Source: MGBC163016 sp964631345
GTDB lineage: Bacteria; Actinomycetota; Coriobacteriia; Coriobacteriales; Eggerthellaceae
Reading direction: 5' to 3'
NCBI GenBank assembly: GCA_964631345.1
Contig: CAZVWE010000008.1
Coordinates: 1 to 64,000 of the forward strand
Length of the DNA: 64,000 nucleotides
Shown here: in pieces, positions 34,179-41,878 of the stretch
How positions within the stretch are numbered: the first letter of the stretch is position 1
How the letters are laid out: every line of letters begins with the position of its first letter
Program-made: the position numbers and the translations under genes
Notes under the pieces: generated by a model
What the model saw: only the letters and a program-made list of their open reading frames with translations
The model's database searches: none
What the model was told of the DNA's origin: nothing

Positions 34179-35819
34179 ATGACAGATAAGAGGGTACGTA
34201 CAAGATTTGCACCTTCTCCTACCGGTATGCTTCATATAGGTGGTGCTCGTACAGCTATTTATAACTGGGCTTTTGCGCGCGCAGAAGGCGGAGACTTTAT
34301 CTTAAGAATTGAAGATACAGATCCTGAGCGCTCAACTGAGGAAAATACTCAAATTATTTTGCGTGCATTGAGATGGCTTGGTCTAGATTGGGATGAAGGC
34401 CCAGATGCAGGGGGAGCAGTCGGCCCTTATTTTCAGACTGAACGCACTGCGAGCTATAAGGCTTGTTTAGAGAAGCTTATTGAAACTGAAAATGCTTATC
34501 CCTGCTTTTGCACGAAAGAAGAGATTGAGCAAAAGCGCCTTGAGGCTGAAAAGACAGAGGGCGGCTATTCGGGATACGATGGCACTTGTAGGGATATTCC
34601 CAAAGACGAGGCGTTAAAGAAGATAGGGGAAGGCGTGCCACATGTTTGGAGACTGAAAGTGCCTAAAGATCATGCTCCAATTGAAGTAGATGACAAGGTT
34701 TATGGGCATGTTACGTTTCCGGCAGATGTTATGGATGACTTAATTCTTGTTCGCACAGACGGTATTCCCACATATAATTTTGCAAACGTTTGTGATGATG
34801 CAAACATGGGTATAACCCATGTAATTAGAGGCGATGATCATCTTTCTAATACTCCGCGTCAAATTCTGATCTATGAGGCTTTAGGTTTTGATGTTCCAGA
34901 GTTTGCCCATCTTCCTATGATATTGGGTACCAATGGCAAGAAACTCTCGAAACGCCATGGAGCTGCCAGTGTTGAGGAATATAGAGACTTAGGTTATTTA
35001 CCTGATGCACTTGTGAATTACTTAGCTCTACTTGGGTGGTCTTTGGATGGAGAGACAACGATAGTTCCGCCCGCTGAGCTCGAGCATGAGTTTTCTCTAG
35101 ATCGCGTGTCCAAAAAAGACAGCGTTTTTGATATCCAAAAGCTTGATTGGATGGATGGCGTTTATATCCGTGAACTTGACACAGGAAAATGGCTTACGAT
35201 TGCAACCCCTTGGTTAGCTCTTGCAAAGATTAATGGTGGCAATGCTCCGCTTGGAGCTTCCATTAAATGCGCTGAACCGCAGAACGAGGGCGCCGACAAT
35301 TCAGTTAAAGGGGCACAGCCTGGAGATGTGACGCCTTTGGTTATACAAGCCCCTGGCAGTGATGTTGATCCTGAGATTTGGCAAAAAGCTTTAGCCGATG
35401 TTAGTGATAATTCTGATTTCTACTTGGCTCTACATCCTTTAGTGGTGGAGAGAATGTCTAGGTTCAATGAGCTTCCTTCTAAGCTCGAATACATGTTTTG
35501 GGGATCAAATGTAGTTTTAGATGAAAAATCTGTACAGAAGGTTCTGAAAAAAGAAGGTGCACAAGCAGATAAGGCTCTTCTTATCTGTCGAGGTGTTTTA
35601 GCAGATGAATCTATTGCATGGGAATGCGATGCACTTCAAGAAAGATGTAGAGCTTTAGGAGAAGAAGCTGGACTTAAACCGAAGCTATTATTCCAACCTC
35701 TTCGAGTGGCAATTTGCGGAAATATGGTGTCTCCACCTTTGTTTGAATCTATCGAGCTTTTAGATCGTAAGGATATGCTTGCACGAATTGATGCGGTTTT
35801 AGAGACTGTGTTTGCATAA
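34179..35819 (+). CDS. gltX: Glutamyl-tRNA synthetase
   Basis: Charges tRNA-Glu with glutamate. The class I signatures are clear: RFAPSPTGMLHIGGAR at residues 8-23 (HIGH motif) and KKLSKRHG near 254 (KMSKS motif), with an anticodon-binding domain at the C-terminus. At 546 residues it exceeds the usual length by about 60; the extra lies near residues 345-400, a Gly/Asn/Asp-rich stretch between the catalytic and anticodon parts. It starts one base after the mfd stop. Whether it also charges tRNA-Gln cannot be told from sequence alone. Confidence 0.95.
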   Translation: MTDKRVRTRFAPSPTGMLHIGGARTAIYNWAFARAEGGDFILRIEDTDPERSTEENTQIILRALRWLGLDWDEGPDAGGAVGPYFQTERTASYKACLEKLIETENAYPCFCTKEEIEQKRLEAEKTEGGYSGYDGTCRDIPKDEALKKIGEGVPHVWRLKVPKDHAPIEVDDKVYGHVTFPADVMDDLILVRTDGIPTYNFANVCDDANMGITHVIRGDDHLSNTPRQILIYEALGFDVPEFAHLPMILGTNGKKLSKRHGAASVEEYRDLGYLPDALVNYLALLGWSLDGETTIVPPAELEHEFSLDRVSKKDSVFDIQKLDWMDGVYIRELDTGKWLTIATPWLALAKINGGNAPLGASIKCAEPQNEGADNSVKGAQPGDVTPLVIQAPGSDVDPEIWQKALADVSDNSDFYLALHPLVVERMSRFNELPSKLEYMFWGSNVVLDEKSVQKVLKKEGAQADKALLICRGVLADESIAWECDALQERCRALGEEAGLKPKLLFQPLRVAICGNMVSPPLFESIELLDRKDMLARIDAVLETVFA

Positions 35820-35893
35820 GTATTAGATAAGACCTAGAAGTTAGACACGCGCCGTATAATCGCTGGATAAGTACCAGACAAAAGTTAGATTCA

Positions 35894-36802
35894 TTAGGCC
35901 TGCTTTAGTCTTCGTGGTAAAAGCAGGCCAATAATTATGGCTAATGCAGAAAACAAACTTGTGGAGATAAGCCAAACAAGACCCATTCCAATCCAGAAGT
36001 TTATCGGATACATTTCAATTAATAATGATTGAGCTGGAAATTGCCATGTTCCATTCGCAAAAAAGATTGAATGAAGACTTGCAAACAAGCTGTCAAATGA
36101 AATCAAAGCCCATATCCCAAGCACTACAAAGCAAATAAGTGTACATATTCCAGCCCATTTAAGGATGCAAGAGCCACACCTAATGCCATAAAGGCGAAAA
36201 CCAAAAATCAAGCAAGCTATCGCAATGATGCAAATAAAAATTAGAGTAGGAATCAAGGAATTTATAGCCCTGTTGACATCGTTTAAATGATCTATTGCAT
36301 CTTTAGATAATGCATAGCCATAGCCAGTACTATATAGGGCATACATTGATGTCACAGATGTTTTATCGCTTGATTCATTGTTGGTGCTATCAACGAATTC
36401 TTGAAGTACTCTTTGTGCTTGCAAGCTCCATTTATTTGCTTTTGGAGATTCTTGACTCGATGATACAAGAGCTGCATTTATGACTGAATCAGCAAGCGAA
36501 CAAACAGCGGGATTGTCATCATTTGAGGAATACTCATTGCCAGTCGAATCTGAACGCCCATAATCGCTGACTGTAAAATTACGAGTTTGAACTGCAAGAG
36601 ATACCAGTTCATCATGTGTAAAAGGGGAGTCTTCAAAATTGCTTGTTGCTGAAGACAAAGCTTGTGTGGTTATGGGGAGGTAGGCACAGACAGAAAAACC
36701 TAAGAATACGAAAGTAATCATCAGTGAAATTACACCCAACGCGATAAGTACACCACGCAGATATGGTTGTTTAGTTCGTTTCGTATCCAATTCGCTATTC
36801 AC
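35894..36802 (-). CDS. DUF1461-like integral membrane protein
   Basis: A 302-residue membrane protein. A helix at about 18-40 is followed by an extracytoplasmic domain of about 140 residues beginning with FTHDELVSLAVQTRNF, then three or four helices in the last 125 residues. This topology and the H-E-L pattern resemble the TIGR01906/DUF1461 family of unknown function. The start is GTG 36802 with AGAAG upstream. A 10-bp hairpin (35898-35907 with 35921-35930) lies within its last codons. No operon partner besides the ATP-grasp-like gene 70 bases upstream in the same direction. Confidence 0.62.
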   Translation of the reverse strand: MNSELDTKRTKQPYLRGVLIALGVISLMITFVFLGFSVCAYLPITTQALSSATSNFEDSPFTHDELVSLAVQTRNFTVSDYGRSDSTGNEYSSNDDNPAVCSLADSVINAALVSSSQESPKANKWSLQAQRVLQEFVDSTNNESSDKTSVTSMYALYSTGYGYALSKDAIDHLNDVNRAINSLIPTLIFICIIAIACLIFGFRLYGIRCGSCILKWAGICTLICFVVLGIWALISFDSLFASLHSIFFANGTWQFPAQSLLIEMYPINFWIGMGLVWLISTSLFSALAIIIGLLLPRRLKQA

Positions 36803-36875
36803 GATCAGCTTCTCTACATTTCAATTTTCTGGCTCTTTAAGTTTCTGTATCACAAATCTTGAGCTTAAATTGCAC

Positions 36876-38267
36876 TTAAAGGTCTATTCCTTCGTCAACA
36901 TCGGCATCTACCCAAATAGTTGCAGCGGTCATACCGTCATTGTCTTTACATATTGTTGGATGCGGCCCCAAACGACTAAACACACCCTGGAAATGACCGT
37001 CATACAGATAGAGTCCATTTAGATTGTTGTACATCTCTGGAATACTTAAAACTTCTCCATCAGGGATTTGTTCAATATCAAAATCAGGTGGTAGGGTTTC
37101 TGTTCTGTATGGTTTGATGTATCGCTGAACGATAAAAGGATATCCTGCATGATCGTTTGCAAATTCACTAATCAAAGCATCCCACTTATCTTGAGTTTGC
37201 TCACAACCTGCATAAACGTTGTCTGCGCCATAATGGTCGGATGGCTTGATTATCCACATATCTTTGTTTTTCCTGACTTGCTTGATATTGACTTCGTCAT
37301 CGTTTAGGAAAGCGGTTTGTGGAATTGATTGTTCAAGAAAGCTTATTTCGCAAGCATCAAGAAAATCGATCGTTTCAGGCTTCATGAGCACATCAAAGAT
37401 TTGTTTATCATGAACAATATGTCCTGCAAAACTGCCTATCAAAGCGACTTTTTCTGCACGTACAGCGTTAATCAAATCCTGTGATTCAGACCAATAATCC
37501 AATGCATCATTTGTAACGCATCTTCTCCAAATGGCATTTATAGGTTTGCCTTCAGGGTCTGTAAGACTTGTTCCATTGAAGACTAAGTCACGAACATCAC
37601 ATACTGTGCAGTCGTAACCTTCTGCGATAAACAAATTTGCAAATTCCTTGAATTCATCAACGACACCATTTTCGAGATAATCGCATATTGCAAATCTCGG
37701 ATTTGCAACTTTATGTTCGTAGGTGTTGTATATGTTGATAAATCTTTTCACCCATGGCTTAAAAAGCGAGCTTGATTGCAATTTATGGTTTTCAGAGAAT
37801 GCTTTGAAGGTTTCACTATTTTTAATCGAGTTTACAATCTCGCGATCTTCGTTCATCCCAGATGATCCGTCTCCATTAAACTCGCAGAAACCAAGAGTTA
37901 ACTCTTTCTCATTGATAAATGTGTCTACTCGGGCAAAAGGAAGCAAAGAATCATAACCACGGGGAAGAAGAATTAGTTCACGAAGTCGATCATCAAAATC
38001 AAAGCATTCGCGATATTTTGGGTCATCGAGGTAGTGCTGCATTACTTTACAAAGAATCCTGTGAGTCATTTCAGCGGACTCTTTCATGAATTCATAAACA
38101 TCTTTATTGAATAGTCTTGGTATAAAAGTGGACGCAACGACTTGATGGTGAACAATTGCAGAGGAGTTCATCATATATTCTTTAGCAAGTCTTCTGCTTT
38201 CAATGTCTCCGTCTAGCTCATCTAGGATTTCAAAATAACTGCGAGTGAGGGCATCGTCGCTTTGCAT
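36876..38267 (-). CDS. ATP-grasp-like ligase, glutathionylspermidine synthase-type
   Basis: A 463-residue soluble protein. Features pointing to a circularly permuted ATP-grasp fold of the glutathionylspermidine synthase group are LGFCEFNGDGSSGMNED near residue 125, a nucleotide-binding lysine in MWIIKPSDHYGADNVY near 340, and the IVQRYIKPYRTETLP stretch near 390, where acidic and basic residues would contact ATP and magnesium. A C-terminal MTAATIWVDADVDEGI follows. Family members join carboxylates to amines; substrate unknown. The next gene in the same direction is the DUF1461-like membrane protein. Moderate confidence in the fold, low in any specific reaction. Confidence 0.65.
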   Translation of the reverse strand: MQSDDALTRSYFEILDELDGDIESRRLAKEYMMNSSAIVHHQVVASTFIPRLFNKDVYEFMKESAEMTHRILCKVMQHYLDDPKYRECFDFDDRLRELILLPRGYDSLLPFARVDTFINEKELTLGFCEFNGDGSSGMNEDREIVNSIKNSETFKAFSENHKLQSSSLFKPWVKRFINIYNTYEHKVANPRFAICDYLENGVVDEFKEFANLFIAEGYDCTVCDVRDLVFNGTSLTDPEGKPINAIWRRCVTNDALDYWSESQDLINAVRAEKVALIGSFAGHIVHDKQIFDVLMKPETIDFLDACEISFLEQSIPQTAFLNDDEVNIKQVRKNKDMWIIKPSDHYGADNVYAGCEQTQDKWDALISEFANDHAGYPFIVQRYIKPYRTETLPPDFDIEQIPDGEVLSIPEMYNNLNGLYLYDGHFQGVFSRLGPHPTICKDNDGMTAATIWVDADVDEGIDL

Positions 38268-38341
38268 GATCCGTGCTACCTTTCAGTAGATATTGATATT
38301 TGGTTTCTAGACACGCACATTTTGACCGAATGGCCGAATGC

Positions 38342-38370
38342 TTGCAATTATTAAAGTCTAAACGTAAGAT
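38342..38370 (+). promoter_or_regulatory. Sigma-70 type promoter of the rpsP operon
   Basis: TTGCAA (38342-38347), a 17-base spacer and TAAGAT (38365-38370) lie 45 bases before the rpsP start. Spacing is optimal and both hexamers are close to consensus. This is the only good match in the gap. Confidence 0.6.
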
Positions 38371-38414
38371 AATCATTTGCTGTTCAAAGGAATGAAAAAA
38401 AGGAGTTTAACTTC

Positions 38415-38657
38415 ATGGTTAAGATTCGTCTTGCACGTCATGGCGCAAAGAAGCGTCCGTATTACAGAGTGGTTGTATCAGATTCTCGTTGTCCTCGTGA
38501 CGGCAAGTTCATAGAGCAAGTAGGTAGATACAATCCATGCTCTAACCCGAAACTAATCGAGATTGATCTTGAAAAAGTTGATCAATGGATCGCTAATGGT
38601 GCACAGGTGAGCGATACAGTTGAGAAGCTCATCAAGCAGGCACGCGAGAGTGCTTAA
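38415..38657 (+). CDS. rpsP: 30S ribosomal protein S16
   Basis: A component of the small subunit body needed for 30S assembly. The 80-residue protein begins MVKIRLARHGAKKRPYYRVV, the diagnostic S16 N-terminus, and contains GKFIEQVGRYNP. AAAAAGGAG precedes the start. It opens the classic order rpsP-khpA-rimM-trmD with gaps of 2 bases or overlaps, so the four are one operon. A near-consensus promoter lies just upstream. Confidence 0.98.
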   Translation: MVKIRLARHGAKKRPYYRVVVSDSRCPRDGKFIEQVGRYNPCSNPKLIEIDLEKVDQWIANGAQVSDTVEKLIKQARESA

Positions 38658-38659
38658 AT

Positions 38660-38914
38660 ATGGCATCTGCATCAAGTGAACTTGCAGGCCTCGTTGAAAG
38701 CATTGTCATATCGCTTGTAGATACTCCTGATGATGTAGAGGTTTCTTCATATGAAGAAGACGGCGGCAACGTTCTTATTGAAATCAAAGTAAATCCCGAT
38801 GATGCTGGTAAGGTCATTGGAAGGCAAGGGCGCGTTATAAAATCAATTCGTACCCTTGTGCGTGCTGCAGCTACTCGCAAGGATGTAAACGTAGACGTCG
38901 AATTGGTTGATTAG
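38660..38914 (+). CDS. khpA: KH-domain RNA-binding protein KhpA
   Basis: An 84-residue single KH-domain protein. The RNA-binding GxxG loop is GRQG inside DAGKVIGRQGRVIKSIRTLV (about 47-66). KhpA forms a dimer or pairs with KhpB and binds many transcripts; in streptococci it influences cell elongation. It lies 2 bases after rpsP and overlaps rimM by one base, the usual position between S16 and RimM in Gram-positives. Confidence 0.95.
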   Translation: MASASSELAGLVESIVISLVDTPDDVEVSSYEEDGGNVLIEIKVNPDDAGKVIGRQGRVIKSIRTLVRAAATRKDVNVDVELVD

Positions 38915-39462
38915 TGCAAGGATGGCGAAACGTCGCCTATATAGCTTCAAGAAAAGGCCTTGATGGGAAGTTGCTTCTAAGGCATTCTGAGGCTGTATGT
39001 GGGTTCATAAAACCTGATATGGAATTTGCTCTTGTTCCACCAAAGTTAGATATTCCAAGAAATGTGACGGTTGAATCAGTTTCGCAGGTAAGCGAGACTG
39101 ATTCAACCGTCATTTTCTATGAAATAAGCGATATAGATACCGCTGAAGCTGTTGTTGGCATGTCTTGTTTAGTTGATTCTAATAAATACGATGTGCCAAA
39201 TATATCTCAAGATAACCTGTATCTAGACATAGATGGTTTCGCTGTAAATGATGTCAATCTTGGCCACATTGGTCATGTAATTGAAGTTGAGGATAGATTG
39301 ATGCAGCCTCTTTTGCATGTTTGTCTTCAAGGTAGCGAAAAAGAGGCTTTAATACCTTTGGCTGATGAAATATTGATAAATGTAGATATCGATGCACAGG
39401 AGATTTTACTTGAGTGTCCAAATGGCCTTTTAGAGATGCAAGGATTTATCCATGAGGATTGA
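38914..39462 (+). CDS. rimM: Ribosome maturation factor RimM
   Basis: Binds S19 and helps to mature the 30S head. The 182-residue protein has the N-terminal beta-barrel (ASRKGLDGKLLLRH) and a C-terminal PRC-barrel (GHIGHVIEVEDRLMQPLLHV, with EALIPLADEIL). The start is GTG 38914 overlapping the khpA stop (TAGTG). The C-terminal end overlaps trmD by 11 bases. The N-terminal glycine-rich motif is less conserved than in E. coli; position in the operon makes the identity firm. Confidence 0.92.
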   Translation: MQGWRNVAYIASRKGLDGKLLLRHSEAVCGFIKPDMEFALVPPKLDIPRNVTVESVSQVSETDSTVIFYEISDIDTAEAVVGMSCLVDSNKYDVPNISQDNLYLDIDGFAVNDVNLGHIGHVIEVEDRLMQPLLHVCLQGSEKEALIPLADEILINVDIDAQEILLECPNGLLEMQGFIHED

Positions 39463-40246
39463 TACGCTTTCCACATTTCCGAAAATGTATGACTCTGTAA
39501 TGGGAGAATCCATGATGAAACGGGCTCAGGAAAAGGGGATTCTAAGTTTTTATTCGCATGATCTCCGCGATTGGACACATGATAGGCATAAAACAACTGA
39601 CGATTATCCATATGGTGGAGGCTGCGGTCTTCTGATGCTTTGTGAGCCTGTATTTGAAGCTGTGGAAGAGATTCTTGGTATGGAAAAAGAATCGCTACCG
39701 ACATCTTCAGTGCATGACTCCCAAGCGGAAAATGATACAAAGATTATTTTTTTGGCACCTCACGGGAAACCCTTCGATGATTCTATGGCCAAGCGTCTTT
39801 CAAAATCTGAGCGACTTCTATTTATTTGTGGGCATTATGAGGGAATGGATGAAAGAGTCTATTCAATAGCCGATGAAATCATTTCAATTGGAGACTATGT
39901 TTTAACTAGTGGAGAATTAGCTTCAATGGTTGTGATTGATGCGGTTGTAAGACAGCTCCCCGGTGTTTTAGGGGCAGATGCAGGCCCTATTGAGGAGTCC
40001 TTTTCTGATGGACTTTTAGAATGCCCTCAATATACTCGGCCCCAGTCTTTTCGTGGCATGGATGTTCCGGATGTGCTTTTATCTGGACATCACGCAAATA
40101 TTAAAAAACACAACCGTAAGGAAAGCTTAAGGCGAACTTATACAATTCGACCTGATTTAATTGAAAAAGCCATTCAAAATGGCCAATTAGATGACGCAGA
40201 CCTTATGTTTCTGGATTCTTTAAGCGAAGCATCTCAAAACGGCTGA
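39452..40246 (+). CDS. trmD: tRNA (guanine-N1)-methyltransferase
   Basis: Methylates G37 of tRNAs with CNN anticodons, preventing +1 frameshifting. The 264-residue protein begins MRIDTLSTFPKMYD and has DDYPYGGGCGLLM, the knotted S-adenosylmethionine site (LLFICGHYEGMDERV ... SIGDYVLTSGELA), and a C-terminal RRTYTIRPDL. Last gene of the rpsP operon proper, with an 11-base overlap with rimM. lepB follows after 83 bases. Confidence 0.97.
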   Translation: MRIDTLSTFPKMYDSVMGESMMKRAQEKGILSFYSHDLRDWTHDRHKTTDDYPYGGGCGLLMLCEPVFEAVEEILGMEKESLPTSSVHDSQAENDTKIIFLAPHGKPFDDSMAKRLSKSERLLFICGHYEGMDERVYSIADEIISIGDYVLTSGELASMVVIDAVVRQLPGVLGADAGPIEESFSDGLLECPQYTRPQSFRGMDVPDVLLSGHHANIKKHNRKESLRRTYTIRPDLIEKAIQNGQLDDADLMFLDSLSEASQNG

Positions 40247-40329
40247 ATTTAAGGCTATTATTGCTTAAAATGCTAAGCACCGCTTTTGTAAACGATTATT
40301 CAAATTCATGAAGAGGAAGTAACCGATAG

Positions 40330-40902
40330 ATGTATTCAGGTGAGCATGCGCCCAAGAAAGGTTTCGGGATTGCAAGACGATTATTGTCAATCGTTATAAC
40401 GGTTGCAATAGTAGTTGGACTCGTCTGGTTTTTGCGTACATTTATTTTCCAAGCTTATGAGATTCCGTCTGGCTCTATGGAAGATACAATCATGACGGGA
40501 GACATGGTTTTTTCTGAAAAGATCTCTTACTACTTGGATGATCCTAAGCAAGGAGATATCGTCACTTTTAAAGATCCGGAACTACCGTCGCGTACGCTAA
40601 TTAAAAGGGTTATTGCCACAGGTGGTCAAACCGTAGATCTGAAAGATGGCAGTGTGTATGTTGACGGAAAAAGGCTATCTGAACCATATACAAATGGCCA
40701 GATGTCGTATCCCTTAACTTCGGCATATGGAAAGACCATTACCTACCCTTATAAAGTTCCCGATAATGAAATTTGGGTTATGGGTGACAACCGAGAAAAC
40801 TCACAGGATTCTCGTTATTTCGGGTCTGTGCCGATATCTACTGTTACTGGAAAAGCTGTTTTCAAGTATTGGCCAATTAATAGCATAGGCATGCTTGAGT
40901 AA
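40330..40902 (+). CDS. lepB: Signal peptidase I
   Basis: Removes signal peptides from secreted preproteins at the outer face of the membrane. The 190-residue protein has one N-terminal helix (about 20-40), then the catalytic serine S49 in IPSGSM and the general base K92 in LIKRVIA. MGDNRENSQDSRYFG near the C-terminus is the conserved box E. One membrane helix and short length are typical of the Gram-positive (P-type) enzyme. AAGAGGAAG precedes the ATG. Confidence 0.97.
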   Translation: MYSGEHAPKKGFGIARRLLSIVITVAIVVGLVWFLRTFIFQAYEIPSGSMEDTIMTGDMVFSEKISYYLDDPKQGDIVTFKDPELPSRTLIKRVIATGGQTVDLKDGSVYVDGKRLSEPYTNGQMSYPLTSAYGKTITYPYKVPDNEIWVMGDNRENSQDSRYFGSVPISTVTGKAVFKYWPINSIGMLE

Positions 40903-40945
40903 GAAGTTTTTTCATGCAGATTGAGCTGTTCTTGATTGGAGAAAA

Positions 40946-41878
40946 ATGCAAGAAGTAAATGAAGCTAAGAGGGATGTGCCTACATTCCAAGACGTAATTA
41001 TGCGTCTTCAGGCTTATTGGGCAGAACAAGGATGTGTTGTTTTGCAACCATATGACAATGAAGTTGGAGCAGGGACTAATGCTCCTGCGACGGTGTTGCG
41101 CTCTTTAGGACCTGATACATGGAAGTGCGCATATGTACAAGGATGTAGACGTCCAACCGATGGTCGTTATGGCGAAAACCCTAACAGGCTTCAGTTTTAC
41201 TATCAATTTCAAGTTTTAATCAAGCCTTCTCCTGAGAATATTCAAGACCTATATCTTGGCTCTCTTCAAGCTATCGGTATTGATGTAGAAAAGCACGATG
41301 TCCGTTTTGTGGAAGATGATTGGGAGTCTCCAACTCTAGGAGCCTGGGGACTTGGTTGGGAAGTTTGGATTGATGGTATGGAGGTTACTCAATTCACATA
41401 TTTCCAGCAGGTTGGAGGATTTGAATGTGACCCAATACCGGTAGAGATTGCTTATGGCCTTGAACGACTTACGATGTTTGTCCAAGAAGTGGACTCTGTA
41501 TATGACATCGTTTGGGCAAAAGGCGCAGATGGAATGGTTTTTACATACGGAGATGTGTATCTGGAAAATGAACACGAATACTCAGCGTTTAACTTCGAGG
41601 TAGCTGATACAGATTTTTTGTTCCAAGAGTTCAATGACAGGGAAGCCGAGTGTATGCGCATACTTGATGCAGGCCTTCCAATTCCTGCATACGATTCAGT
41701 CCTTAAATGTTGCCACACTTTCAATCTACTTGATGCAAGGGGTGTAATTTCTGCCACTGAGCGTATGGGATATATTTTACGAGTTAGAACACTTGCAAAA
41801 GCATGCTGTGAGTCATATATGGAACATGTTGTTGATAAAAAAGCGCTTTCTCAAAAAGATGCGGGGGATATGAAATGA
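40946..41878 (+). CDS. glyQ: Glycyl-tRNA synthetase alpha subunit
   Basis: The catalytic subunit of the alpha2-beta2 glycyl-tRNA synthetase. The 310-residue length and conserved stretches (FQDVIMRLQAYWAEQGCV, LQPYDNEVGAGTNAP, YVQGCRRPTDGRYGENPNR, AYGLERLTMF) identify it. Start ATG 40946 has GGAGAAAA before it. It overlaps the beta subunit start by 4 bases (ATGA), so the two are coupled. No T-box leader fits in the 43 bases upstream. Confidence 0.97.
   Translation: MQEVNEAKRDVPTFQDVIMRLQAYWAEQGCVVLQPYDNEVGAGTNAPATVLRSLGPDTWKCAYVQGCRRPTDGRYGENPNRLQFYYQFQVLIKPSPENIQDLYLGSLQAIGIDVEKHDVRFVEDDWESPTLGAWGLGWEVWIDGMEVTQFTYFQQVGGFECDPIPVEIAYGLERLTMFVQEVDSVYDIVWAKGADGMVFTYGDVYLENEHEYSAFNFEVADTDFLFQEFNDREAECMRILDAGLPIPAYDSVLKCCHTFNLLDARGVISATERMGYILRVRTLAKACCESYMEHVVDKKALSQKDAGDMK

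Noticed and set aside
35898..35930. Terminator at the end of the DUF1461-like gene
   Set aside because: The 10-bp stem is good but the loop is 13 bases, it lies inside the last codons, and no T run follows on either strand.
40903..40945. T-box leader controlling glyQS
   Set aside because: The 43-base gap after lepB is too short for a T-box.
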